Of a stretch of 64,000 bases of DNA, positions 1 through 9,163 are shown one piece after another. Source of the stretch: Mesorhizobium_G sp049840935 (GTDB taxonomy: Bacteria; Pseudomonadota; Alphaproteobacteria; Rhizobiales; Rhizobiaceae); the NCBI GenBank assembly GCA_049840935.1, contig JASGJA010000001.1, positions 62,001-126,000 on the forward strand, in the 5' to 3' direction. The translations under genes and the position numbers were made by a program. The first letter of the stretch is position 1; every line of letters starts with the position of its first letter. The notes under the pieces were generated by a model. That model made no database searches. It saw only the letters and a list, made by a program, of their open reading frames with translations, and was not told the DNA's origin.

Positions 1-480
1 ACGGATGTCTCTCTCGCAGAGACGTCAGGCGCGGCGATCATCGGCTTCAATGTTCGCGCGAACGTTCAGGCGCGTCAGGCGGCCGAGCAGGCAGGCATTG
101 AAATCCGTTACTACAACATCATCTACAACCTCGTAGACGATGTGAAGCAGGCCATGTCCGGGCTGCTGTCGCCAGAGCGTCGCGAGACCTTCCTTGGCAA
201 TGCGGAAATTCTCGAAGTCTTCAACATCACCAAGATTGGTAAGGTCGCGGGCTGCCGCGTTACGGAAGGCAAAGTGGAGCGAGGAGCGGGCGTGCGTCTC
301 ATCCGCGACAACGTCGTCATCCACGAAGGAACGCTCAAAACGCTCAAGCGCTTCAAGGACGAAGTGTCTGAAGTGCCGGTCGGTCAGGAATGCGGTATGG
401 CGTTCCAGAATTATGAAGACATTCGGCAGGGCGATATTATCGAATGCTTCCGCGTAGAGATGGTAACGCGCACGCTATAG
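1..480 (+). CDS. infB: translation initiation factor IF-2, C-terminal part (cut by window edge)
   Basis: Frame 1 is open from the first base and encodes the last 159 residues of IF-2, the GTPase that places initiator tRNA on the 30S subunit. What is visible is the end of the domain III region (AAIIGFNVRAN, EIRYYNIIYNLVDDV) and the C-terminal beta-barrel that binds fMet-tRNA (GKVAGCRVTEG, QECGMAFQNYEDI, IIECF). The G domain lies outside the window. rbfA and truB follow on the same strand, the usual ribosome-assembly cluster. The frame is undamaged in the part seen. Confidence 0.97.
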   Translation, partial: TDVSLAETSGAAIIGFNVRANVQARQAAEQAGIEIRYYNIIYNLVDDVKQAMSGLLSPERRETFLGNAEILEVFNITKIGKVAGCRVTEGKVERGAGVRLIRDNVVIHEGTLKTLKRFKDEVSEVPVGQECGMAFQNYEDIRQGDIIECFRVEMVTRTL

Positions 481-511
481 TTCGCTGAAATCGGGAGGGC
501 GGTCCGCCGTC

Positions 512-555
512 CTTTCAAATTATTTGAAAGCGCTTGCGGTTCTATCCCGCAAGCG
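512..555 (+). other. two small hairpins in the infB-rbfA gap
   Basis: Two perfect stems stand in tandem in the 90-base gap: CTTTCAAA/TTTGAAAG with a 3-base loop (512-530), and CGCTTGCGG/CCGCAAGCG with a 7-base loop (531-555). The second is followed by GTTTGGTTTGG, not a clean T run, so it is a weak terminator at best. It may instead be a processing or pausing site that still allows read-through into rbfA. Confidence 0.4.
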
Positions 556-570
556 GTTTGGTTTGGAAAA

Positions 571-972
571 ATGTCCAGATTTTCAACTTCCGGCCCGTCG
601 CAGCGCCAGCTTCGTGTTGGCGAGCAAGTCCGTCACGCTCTTTCGGAAATGCTGCAGCGCGGCGAGGTGCGTGACGATCTGATTGAGACGACCGTCATTT
701 CGGTTTCCGAAGTTCGCATGTCGCCCGATCTTAAAATAGCGACGGCCTTCGTTTCGCCGCTTGGAGCGCGTGACGATCGGGCGGTGATAGATGCGCTCAA
801 CCGCAATGCGCGCTTCATCCGCGGAAGTATGTCTCCTGCTTTGAGGCAGATGAAATACATGCCGGAGTTCCGGTTTCGGCTGGATACCAGCTACGACAAT
901 ATGGCCAAGATCGACGAACTGCTGCGTTCGCCGGAAGTAAAGCGCGATCTGGACAATGAGGAAAATGATTAA
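571..972 (+). CDS. rbfA: 30S ribosome-binding factor RbfA
   Basis: A 133-residue protein of normal length for RbfA, the KH-like cold-shock factor that binds free 30S subunits and helps mature the 5' end of 16S rRNA. The N-terminal QRQLRVGEQVRHALSEML and the later ARFIRGSMSPALRQMKYMPEFRF are typical of the family. It starts with ATG 15 bases after the second small hairpin, and its stop codon shares one base with the truB start, so the two are translationally coupled. Position after infB supports the call. Confidence 0.96.
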   Translation: MSRFSTSGPSQRQLRVGEQVRHALSEMLQRGEVRDDLIETTVISVSEVRMSPDLKIATAFVSPLGARDDRAVIDALNRNARFIRGSMSPALRQMKYMPEFRFRLDTSYDNMAKIDELLRSPEVKRDLDNEEND

Positions 973-1907
973 TGGCGCGACGCGGCAAGAAAAAGGGCAG
1001 GCCGGTTTCCGGTTGGGTAATTCTGGACAAGCCTGTTGGAATGGGTTCGACTGAGGCTGTTTCCAAGATCAAATGGCTGTTCAATGCAGACAAGGCTGGT
1101 CATGCGGGAACACTGGACCCATTGGCCTCTGGCATGCTGCCAATAGCGCTTGGTGAAGCGACCAAGACTGTTCCATACGTGCAGGACGGTGCGAAGGTCT
1201 ACCGCTTCACGGTGGCGTGGGGCGAAGAGCGCACGACCGACGACCTTGAGGGCGAGGCAACCAAGACGTCCCCAGAGCGTCCTTCTGAAGAAGCGATCCG
1301 GGCCATCATCCCGAACTATACTGGCGTGATCCTGCAAACGCCGCCGCAATTCTCCGCAATCAAGATTGGTGGTGAGCGCGCCTACGATCTGGCGCGAGGC
1401 GGCGAGACGGTTGAGATACCAGCCAGAGAAGTAGAGATTGGTCGGTTTGACCTGATCGAACATTCGGGTGACCGCACCCTGTTCGAGATCGAATGTGGCA
1501 AGGGAACCTATGTTCGCTCACTTGCGCGGGACATGGGCCGTGATCTTGGTTGCTTCGGCCACATCGCTACCTTGCGCCGCACAGAGGTCGACCCGTTCAC
1601 GCCGGATGATTTCGTGACGGTCGAGCAGCTTGAGTCAGCTCGGGGCGAGCCTGACGGCGAAGCGCCTAACTTCGCGGCTATGGATATTCTGGTGATCGAT
1701 ACTGGCGCTGCGCTTGAGTGTCTGCCGCGTGTGGATATCACAGACGATGCCGCAAACCGCATACGTCTGGGGAATCCAATCATCGTGCGAGGACGTGACG
1801 CGCCAGTGGAGGCCGATGAGGCCTGCGCAATGGCGCGAGGCCGCCTCGTTGCCATTGGCGCGATTGAAGCTGGTATGTTCAAGCCAAAGCGCGTGTTTGT
1901 TGGCTAA
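972..1907 (+). CDS. truB: tRNA pseudouridine(55) synthase TruB
   Basis: 311 residues. TruB makes pseudouridine 55 in the T-loop of tRNAs. The catalytic Asp is in GHAGTLDPLASG (about residue 49), and the conserved KVYRF (about 75) and KGTYVRSLARD (about 177) motifs are present, with a C-terminal PUA-like extension. The ATG overlaps the rbfA stop by one base. The gene ends tail-to-tail with rsmC, sharing four bases (1904-1907), so there is no room for a separate terminator between the two. Confidence 0.97.
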   Translation: MARRGKKKGRPVSGWVILDKPVGMGSTEAVSKIKWLFNADKAGHAGTLDPLASGMLPIALGEATKTVPYVQDGAKVYRFTVAWGEERTTDDLEGEATKTSPERPSEEAIRAIIPNYTGVILQTPPQFSAIKIGGERAYDLARGGETVEIPAREVEIGRFDLIEHSGDRTLFEIECGKGTYVRSLARDMGRDLGCFGHIATLRRTEVDPFTPDDFVTVEQLESARGEPDGEAPNFAAMDILVIDTGAALECLPRVDITDDAANRIRLGNPIIVRGRDAPVEADEACAMARGRLVAIGAIEAGMFKPKRVFVG

Positions 1908-2927
1908 CGAATGGCCGCGTAAACACGAAAGCCGTTTTCTTCCGAGACAGCTTCACATGAGTTGAACTGGCTCTTGAGTATGGCTTCGTACGGCAAGCCG
2001 CGATTGGCGACCATAAGCAGTTTGCCACGCGGCTTTAGCGCACCCGCGGCAGCGCGAATGATGGCTTGTCCCAGCGCAGGATCGGCAGCGCGACCGGCGT
2101 GAAAAGGTGGGTTCATCACGATCACATCATAGATGCGCTCGACTTTCTCTGTGGTCAGGTCGCGCCAGTTAAACTGGGCATCTTGTGCTGGCGCAAGTCG
2201 CCCCAGGTTCTGGCGCGCAGCTTCCAGCGAAGCATAATCCGCTTCGAAAAGATCTATACGAGTGGCCTGCGCGCGTTCAACAAAAGCGGTTGAGAGATAA
2301 CCCCACCCCGCGCAAAAATCTGCGACAACCCCGCGAAGCTCCGGGGCGAGAATGTCTGCAAGCAGACGTGATCCAACATCCACTCGATCATGGGAGAACA
2401 TGCCGGGCGCGGCTTTGAACCGACCCTCGATCAGCGGTGCATTGTCTTGTTGAGCAATAATCGATTCTGCGTAGACGTCCGCTTGTGCGTCCCGTTTCAG
2501 CCAGAACACGACGCCATGGTTCTTCGAGAGATGTCCCGAAATCGCGACTCTCTTATCGAGTCGCTTGCGCAGGCTTGCCACGCCCTCTGCTTTGCCCCCC
2601 GCGACCACAACGAGACCGTCCGGGAACGACCCGGCGCACCGCTTCTGCCAGCCAGCGCTCATTCTGCCCGCGATGCTTTCCGGCGAGGATGAGCGCAGAT
2701 TCATAGCCTTCGCCAACAGCGTTTGGCGTAACGGCAAAACCGCGCCGCTCCAGCGTAAGATAATCAGGGCGAAAACCCTGCACGAGTTCAAGCTTGGCGT
2801 CGAAATATTGCGGCGCTTGAAAATCGCGCTCTGCTCCAAACACGAGACACTTGCTTTCGCTCGCAGGCGTATCGACCTCGCCGGTAGCAAAGGGGTGAAA
2901 AAGAGTTTGAACGCTTTCGCGGCTCAT
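1904..2927 (-). pseudogene. rsmC: RsmC-like 16S rRNA methyltransferase (frame broken by one extra base)
   Basis: A SAM-dependent methyltransferase of the RsmC type (16S rRNA guanine-N2). The N-terminal part (MSRESVQTLFHPF to LAEAVRRVV) and the C-terminal part are in different frames. Removing one base from the GGG at 2622-2624 joins them as VVPDGLVVVAGGK and gives 340 residues, the normal size. The C-terminal part carries SAM motif I (VVADFCAGWGYLS) and the catalytic NPPF motif (MNPPFHAG). ATG at 2927. It follows pnp on the minus strand after a strong terminator. One base in a homopolymer makes a sequencing error more likely than true loss. Confidence 0.88.
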
Positions 2928-2942
2928 TGTGCTGGTCTCAAC

Positions 2943-2975
2943 TAAAAGAAAGGGCGCGGCATTGCTGCCGCGCCC
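2943..2975 (-). terminator. rho-independent terminator of pnp
   Basis: On the minus strand, just after the pnp stop, a perfect 10-bp stem GGGCGCGGCA/TGCCGCGCCC with a 4-base loop is followed directly by TTTCTTTTA. GC-rich stem plus T run is the standard intrinsic terminator. It separates pnp from rsmC. Confidence 0.9.
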
Positions 2976-2998
2976 GATATTGTTCGAAGGAACGCGGC

Positions 2999-5141
2999 TT
3001 AAGCTGCGTCTTCTTCCTCTTTCTTCTCGCGAGCGATTTCCTTGCCGGTTGCCTGATCGACAACCTTCATGGACAGGCGAACCTTGCCACGCTCGTCAAA
3101 GCCCATCAGCTTGACCCAAACCTTGTCGCCTTCCTTGACAACGTCGGTGGTCTTCTGGACGCGCTCATTTGCCAACTGTGAGATGTGGACCAAGCCATCG
3201 CGCGGACCGAAGAAGTTCACGAAAGCACCGAAGTCAGCAGTCTTGACGACCGTGCCTTCATAGATTTCGCCCACTTCCGGCTCGGCAACGATGGTATGAA
3301 TCCACTTCTTCGCCGCCTCGATTTCCTTGGCGTTGGAAGACGCGATCTTCACCGTACCGTCGTCTTCGATGTTGATCTTGGCACCAGTCTTTTCCACGAT
3401 TTCGCGGATGACCTTGCCGCCCGAGCCGATCACGTCACGGATCTTGTCGGTCGGGATTTGCATGACCTCGATGCGCGGCGCGAATTCGCCAAGTTCCTTG
3501 CGGCCTTCAGAAATGGCTTTGGCCATTTCACCCAGGATATGCAGGCGGCCGTCCTTGGCCTGACCAAGAGCGACCTTCATGATTTCCTCGGTGATACCGT
3601 CGATCTTGATGTCCATCTGCAGCGAAGTGATGCCGCCGACAGTGCCGGCCACCTTGAAGTCCATATCGCCGAGGTGATCCTCATCGCCGAGAATGTCGGA
3701 AAGGACTGCAAAGCGCTCACCTTCCTTGATGAGACCCATCGCTATTCCAGCGACCGGCTTGGAAAGAGGAACACCGGCATCCATCAGCGCCAGCGAGGTG
3801 CCGCAAACAGTTGCCATTGAAGAGGAACCGTTGGACTCGGTGATTTCGGAAACGACGCGCAGAGTATAGGGGAACTGCTCCGCAGACGGCAGCATTGGGT
3901 GAACGGCGCGCCACGCCAACTTGCCGTGGCCGATTTCGCGGCGACCGGGCGAACCCATGCGGCCCGTTTCACCGACCGAATAGGGCGGGAAATTGTAATG
4001 CAGAAGGAAGGTTTCTTTATGCGTGCCGGTCAGCGAGTTCGATATACTGCTCATCCTCACCGGTGCCGAGCGTTGCAACGACCAATGCTTGCGTTTCGCC
4101 GCGCGTGAAAAGCGCCGAACCATGGGTGCGGGGAAGCACGCCAACTTCAGAAACAATCGGGCGAACTGTCTGGAGGTCGCGCCCATCGATACGCGAGCCG
4201 GTGTCGAGAATGTTCCAGCGAACGATTTTCGCCTGCAATTCCTTGAACACGGTGGCAACCTGATCGGCGCTGTACTTCGGCGCTTCATCACCTTCCGGTG
4301 TGAAATGCGCCTTTACCTTGGCCTTTGCCGCGTCAACCGCATCGTAACGAGCCTGCTTGACGGTGTTTTTGTAGGCGTCGCGCAACTCGCCTTCGATCAG
4401 GCCGAGCATTTCCTTTTCGAGGTCGCCGAACGACGGCGCGGTGAAATCGCGCGGATCCTTGGCGGCAACTTCCGCCAGCTTGATGATCGCATCGATCACC
4501 GGCTGGAAACCCTTGTGGCCGAACATGACAGCGCCGAGCATGACGTCTTCCGGCAGTTCCTGTGCTTCGGATTCAACCATCAGCACGGCATCGGAAGTGC
4601 CCGCCACAACGAGGTCGAGCTTGGACTCTTCCATCTCGTCAATGTGCGGGTTCAGCACGAATTCGCCATTGATATAGCCAACGCGCGCACCGCCGATCGG
4701 CCCCATGAAAGGCACGCCCGAAAGCGTCAGGGCAGCCGAAGTCGCAACGATGGACAGAATGTCCGGATCGTTTTCGAGATCATGCTGAACGACAGTCACG
4801 ATGATCTGGGTGTCGTTCTTGTAGCCATCAGCGAAAAGCGGACGGATCGGACGGTCGATGAGGCGGGAAACCAGTGTTTCTTTCTCCGTCGGACGACCTT
4901 CACGCTTGAAGTAGCCGCCGGGAATCTTGCCGGCTGCAAAGGTCTTTTCCTGATAGTTGACGGTGAGCGGGAAAAAGTCGAAACCCGGCTTCGGCTCTTT
5001 TGCCGAAACGACGGTAGCGAGCACAACAGTCTCGCCATAGGTGGCGAGAACAGCGCCGTCAGCCTGGCGGGCAATTTTGCCGGTTTCCAGGATCAGGGGA
5101 CGACCGCCCCACTCGATTTCCACTTTGTGGTGATTGAACAT
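2999..5141 (-). pseudogene. pnp: polyribonucleotide nucleotidyltransferase (frame broken by one extra base)
   Basis: PNPase, the 3'-5' phosphorolytic RNase of the degradosome. Two RNase PH domains are followed by a KH domain (DVIGSGGKVIREI) and an S1 domain (GEIYEGTVVKTADFGAFV). The frame breaks after GTGEDEQYI. Removing one T from the TT at 4038-4039 restores EQYIDSLTGTHKETF and gives 713 residues, the full family length. Start chosen at MFNHHKVEIEWGG; the in-frame residues upstream are not PNPase-like. rpsO lies upstream on the same strand. PNPase loss is usually harmful, so a read error is the likely cause. Confidence 0.93.
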
Positions 5142-5367
5142 GTCTTGTCCTTCATATGCGGAAAGGCCCGCGCCAACCTCTTCGGCGCGCCCTACCTTTC
5201 CCAGCTTCGTTTGGGCGAGCCACGGGCAAGACAACGGGAGGTCCGACTTCTGGCTTCCTTGAAAGCCACCGGGCATCCTGCAATCCTGCCCCATGACCTG
5301 CCCATGAGGCGGTCCGGCGATCCCTTTCTCGCCCGACCCTTGGGCCATTCACGGCCCCAATATACGA

Positions 5368-5395
5368 CCGGCGAGTTTCCAAGGAAACCCGCCGG
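5368..5395 (-). terminator. hairpin directly after rpsO
   Basis: A 13-bp stem with one mismatch and a 2-base loop (CCGGCGGGTTTCC ... GGAAACTCGCCGG on the minus strand) starts six bases after the rpsO stop. The following TCGTATATTG is only loosely T-rich. This suits a partial terminator or mRNA-stabilising hairpin like the one after rpsO in E. coli, allowing some read-through into pnp. The rest of the 260-base rpsO-pnp gap shows no gene. Confidence 0.65.
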
Positions 5396-5401
5396 AAGTT
5401 G

Positions 5402-5671
5402 TTAGCGACGCAGGCCGAGCTTTTCGATCAACGCCTGATAGCGCGCATCGTCTTTCCTCTTCAAATAGTCGAGGAGTGAACGACGCTGCGACACGAGGGC
5501 GAGAAGACCGCGACGGGAGTGATTATCCTTCACGTGGCCCTTGAAATGCTCGGTCAGATTCTTGATACGCTCAGAGAGAATGGCAACCTGGACTTCCGGC
5601 GAGCCGGTGTCGCCCTTGGCGGTGGCGAATTCGTTCAGCAGTTCCTGCTTGCGTTCAGCAGTGATCGACAT
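5402..5671 (-). CDS. rpsO: 30S ribosomal protein S15
   Basis: 89 residues, exactly the usual S15 length. MSITAERKQELL at the start, the GDTGSPEVQVAILSERI motif, HSRRGLLALVSQRRSLLDYLK and the LGLRR end are all diagnostic. S15 is a primary binder of the 16S central domain. ATG at 5671 is preceded by AGAAAGGAAA as ribosome-binding site; a longer in-frame start upstream (5776) does not look like S15 and is rejected. It heads an rpsO-pnp pair. The 147-base upstream gap is AT-rich in places and must hold its promoter. Confidence 0.98.
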   Translation of the reverse strand: MSITAERKQELLNEFATAKGDTGSPEVQVAILSERIKNLTEHFKGHVKDNHSRRGLLALVSQRRSLLDYLKRKDDARYQALIEKLGLRR

Positions 5672-5818
5672 CGTGTTTTTCCTTTCTGATTTGAGGAAAC
5701 GGGTCGCCCTCAGCCGGGATGTCGTCCAGCAGGGGCCGTGAAACATGATGCTAAAATGCATCGTGCTGGCGCGCATATAGTGGATATGCGGCCAGATTGC
5801 TACCGTTTTTTGTGACAG

Positions 5819-8104
5819 CTACACCCCTGCATTATAGGCGGCGATTGCCGCCATGTTCACCACATCGGCGTCCTTGGCGTTGAGCGGCACGATCTGGACG
5901 GACTTGTTAAGGCCGACAAGAAGCGGGCCGATCACGGTCGAACCGCCTAATTCCTGGAGCATCTTGGTTGAAATGCTTGCGGAGTGGAAAGCCGGCATGA
6001 CCAGCACATTGGCCGGGCCTGAGAGGCGGCAGAACGGATACTGCCGCTGCATCAGGTTGAAATTCAGCGCGACGTCCGCAGCCATCTCGCCGTCATACTC
6101 GAAATCTACCCGGCGGCGGTCGAGGATTTTGACGGCTTCCTGCACACGCTCGGAACGCTCGCCTTGGGGGTGCCCGAATGTCGAATAAGCCAGCATGGCC
6201 ACGCGCGGCTCATAACCCATGCGGCGTGCGAATCCAGCAGCCTCTTCGGCGATGTCCGCAAGCTGTTCGGAGTTCGGCATGTCATGCACAGCAGTGTCGG
6301 CCACAATAACCGTGCGCCCGCGACACAGCGCAATCGAAACACCGATGATGCGATGTCCCGGCTTGGCGTCGATCACGCGGCACACATCTTCCAGTACGGT
6401 TGAGTAGTTGCGCGTAACACCCGTAACGACTGCGTCCGCATCGCCGAGCGCAACCATCGTAGCAGCAAAATGGTTTCGATCATTATTTATGAGCCGCTGG
6501 CAGTCCCGTAAAAGGAAGCCTTTGCGCTGCATGCGTTCATAAAGATGATCGGCATAAACCGAGTTGCGGCGCGACAGACGCGCATTAATGATCTCGATGC
6601 CGGCTTTATTAATTTCGACACCCGCCTGACGCGCGGTTTCCTTTATTTGCTCTTCGCGACCAACCAGAATGGCGGTGCCAAGGCGCTGATTTACGAAAGA
6701 AACGGCAGCGCGCATCACCTGCTGCTCCTCGCCTTCAGCGAAAACCACCCGCTTCGGTTGGCGGCGCACGCGGTCATAGATGCGTTGCAGAGTGGAGGCG
6801 ATTGGGTCGCGGCGCGCTGAAAGCTCCTGTGCGTATTTATGCAGGTCGAGGATAGGGCGGCGCGCCACGCCGCTTTCCATTGCGGCTTTCGCGACAGCTA
6901 CTGGAATCGCCGAAATCAGGCGGGGATCGAACGGCACCGGAATGATGTAGTTCGGGCCGAATTTGGGACGATTGCCCTGATAGGCAGCAGCCACATCGTC
7001 CGGCACGTCCTCACGTGCGAGATTTGCCAGCGCTTGCGCCGCAGCTACCTTCATGTCGTCATTGATGGTGGTAGCGCGAACATCCAGCGCGCCACGGAAA
7101 ATATACGGAAAACCGAGGACGTTGTTGACCTGGTTCGGATAGTCCGAACGGCCCGTCGCCATGATAGCGTCCGTGCGGATTTCCGAGACTTCTTCCGGCG
7201 TGATTTCGGGGTCCGGATTGGCCATCGCGAAAATGATCGGGTTCTTGGCCATCGACTGAACCATTTTCGTGGTCAGCGCGCCCTTTGCTGAAAGGCCAAA
7301 GAAAACATCTGCGCCTTCAAGCGCCTCTTCCAAGGTGCGCTTCTTGGTTTTCACCGCATGAGCCGATTTCCACTGGTTCATGCCCTCGGTTCGGCCTTGA
7401 TAGACGATGCCCTTGGTATCGCAGAGAATGACGTTCTCCGGCGCAAAGCCGAGCGATTTCACCAGTTCGATGCAGGCGATGCCCGCCGATCCCGCGCCGT
7501 TGCAGACCAGTTTGGTCGTCTTCATGTCGCGTCCGGTTATTTCCAGAGCATTGATAAGGCCCGCGGTGGCGATGATCGCTGTGCCGTGCTGGTCGTCATG
7601 GAAAACGGGGATGTCCATGAGTTCCCGCAGTCGCTGCTCGATGATGAAGCAATCAGGAGCCTTGATGTCTTCCAGATTGATGCCACCGAAGGAAGGGCCG
7701 AGATAGCGCACGCAGTTGATGAATGCGTCCGTATCCTCGGTGTCGACTTCGAGGTCGATTGAATCCACATCTGCAAAGCGCTTGAACAGGACAGACTTGC
7801 CCTCCATGACCGGCTTGGAGGCCAGCGCACCGAGATTGCCAAGGCCGAGAATAGCCGTGCCGTTGGAAATGACTGCCACCATATTGCCGCGCGTCGTGTA
7901 GTCGAAGGCGCGGGAGGGATCTTCTGCAATAGCTTTCACGGGAACCGCGACACCCGGTGAATAGGCCAGCGAGAGATCGCGCTGGGTCGCCATCGGTTTT
8001 GTGGGGTTGATTTCGAGCTTTCCGGGCCTGCCGGATGCGTGAAAATCGAGCGCTTCTTCAGCTGTGACGGATGGACCAGTCTGGTCTGTCTTCTTAGCGG
8101 CCAT
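5819..8104 (-). CDS. maeB: NADP-dependent malic enzyme, MaeB type with phosphotransacetylase-like tail
   Basis: 761 residues. Decarboxylates malate to pyruvate with NADP. The first ~430 residues are malic enzyme: malic N-terminal domain (LSLAYSPGVAVPVKAIAED, VFHDDQHGTAI) and NAD(P)-binding domain (LVCNGAGSAGIACIEL). The last ~320 residues are a phosphate acetyl/butyryltransferase-like domain (KRVVFAEGEEQQVMRAA), which in MaeB proteins is regulatory and binds acetyl-CoA. Start at MAAKKTDQTG (8104) is preceded by AAGGAAA; an upstream in-frame ATG at 8161 adds 19 atypical residues. It stands alone, divergent from the next permease gene. Confidence 0.95.
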   Translation of the reverse strand: MAAKKTDQTGPSVTAEEALDFHASGRPGKLEINPTKPMATQRDLSLAYSPGVAVPVKAIAEDPSRAFDYTTRGNMVAVISNGTAILGLGNLGALASKPVMEGKSVLFKRFADVDSIDLEVDTEDTDAFINCVRYLGPSFGGINLEDIKAPDCFIIEQRLRELMDIPVFHDDQHGTAIIATAGLINALEITGRDMKTTKLVCNGAGSAGIACIELVKSLGFAPENVILCDTKGIVYQGRTEGMNQWKSAHAVKTKKRTLEEALEGADVFFGLSAKGALTTKMVQSMAKNPIIFAMANPDPEITPEEVSEIRTDAIMATGRSDYPNQVNNVLGFPYIFRGALDVRATTINDDMKVAAAQALANLAREDVPDDVAAAYQGNRPKFGPNYIIPVPFDPRLISAIPVAVAKAAMESGVARRPILDLHKYAQELSARRDPIASTLQRIYDRVRRQPKRVVFAEGEEQQVMRAAVSFVNQRLGTAILVGREEQIKETARQAGVEINKAGIEIINARLSRRNSVYADHLYERMQRKGFLLRDCQRLINNDRNHFAATMVALGDADAVVTGVTRNYSTVLEDVCRVIDAKPGHRIIGVSIALCRGRTVIVADTAVHDMPNSEQLADIAEEAAGFARRMGYEPRVAMLAYSTFGHPQGERSERVQEAVKILDRRRVDFEYDGEMAADVALNFNLMQRQYPFCRLSGPANVLVMPAFHSASISTKMLQELGGSTVIGPLLVGLNKSVQIVPLNAKDADVVNMAAIAAYNAGV

Positions 8105-8220
8105 GAATATGCGTTTCCTTACCCCTGCCGTGCCTGCGGCAATGCTTTTTGTGTGGAGCATTGAGGAATAAGGCTACACTTGCCGCAAAGGAAGGGCCAA
8201 GGAACTAACGAACTCAATTT

Positions 8221-9156
8221 TTGGGGCGGATTGCCTTGTTTATTTCCGAACTGCTGGCGCTATCGGCGGCAATCTGCATCGCGCTGAGCGGAATGCTCAT
8301 CAGTGAATTGAGGGGCAGGGTGGATGTCATTCGTCTTGCCCGCTGGCAGATGCTGGCCGCATTTGCCATGACGGCAGCGATGACGTTTATTCGGGGTGGC
8401 TGGAATACCATCGGCGCGGATGAAGCGTGGCTACTGGCTGCCTCCAGCCTGTTTGGCATCATCATAGCCAGCACGACCTATTTTGCAGCGATCTATATTG
8501 CGGGGCCTCGCACTACGGCTCTGCTGTTCACGCTGGCGTCTCCGTTTTCCCTTTTGCTCGGCTATGTATTTCTGGGCGAGACGATCACGCTGCGCCAAGC
8601 TTTCGGCGTGCTGTTGGTGATTGTCGGCATTCTAATGGCAATCGGCATGCGTCGGCGGGAAACTGTGCCTGCAGTAGAGGTTCCCGCCGCCAATACCGCT
8701 ACGACGGCCTCGACAAAATTGTCGCCCGGCTGGTTGGGAATCGCGCTGGGCGTTATTACTGCACTCGGACAGGCGCTCGGAAGTCTTGCCGCGCGACCGG
8801 CAATGGAAGCAGGAGCGGATCCGGCTGCTGCCATGGCCGTGCGCTCCGGCATTGCTGCCCTTTTCTTTCTTGCACTGGCGCTCGTGCCATTGAAAGCGTT
8901 GCATCAGCCCTACAAGTTTCAATGGCCAGACATGGGGATAGCGGTAGCATCCGCCTTTTTCGGGACAGGTCTTGGCATGTCCTTGTTGATGGCGGCGCTC
9001 GTCACTGGCAATGTCGGAATCGTGACGACTCTATCTTCCATGACGCCGATTATGATCTTGCCTATGGTATGGCTTCGCTCCGGCGTGCCGCCAGTCAAGG
9101 CGGCTTGGCTCGGCGCGGCCATCGCCGTCGCTGGCACCGCAGCGATAAGCCTGTGA
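8221..9156 (+). CDS. DMT-superfamily (EamA) permease
   Basis: About 311 residues with ten hydrophobic segments arranged as two EamA repeats (the first ends near GVLLVIVGILMAIG, the second near IAVAGTAAIS). This is the drug/metabolite transporter superfamily; the substrate cannot be read from the sequence. The start is uncertain: the frame begins with TTG at 8221, with another TTG five codons on, and only a distant AAGGAA upstream. mutS begins eight bases after its stop, so the two are probably co-transcribed. Confidence 0.8.
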   Translation: MGRIALFISELLALSAAICIALSGMLISELRGRVDVIRLARWQMLAAFAMTAAMTFIRGGWNTIGADEAWLLAASSLFGIIIASTTYFAAIYIAGPRTTALLFTLASPFSLLLGYVFLGETITLRQAFGVLLVIVGILMAIGMRRRETVPAVEVPAANTATTASTKLSPGWLGIALGVITALGQALGSLAARPAMEAGADPAAAMAVRSGIAALFFLALALVPLKALHQPYKFQWPDMGIAVASAFFGTGLGMSLLMAALVTGNVGIVTTLSSMTPIMILPMVWLRSGVPPVKAAWLGAAIAVAGTAAISL

Positions 9157-9163
9157 TCCCGTC

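Noticed and set aside
3185..3820. 211-codon open frame on + inside pnp
   Set aside because: Antisense shadow of the KH/S1 half of PNPase.
4023..5405. 460-codon open frame on + opposite pnp
   Set aside because: It is antisense to pnp, has no recognisable domain, and arises from high GC at third codon positions.
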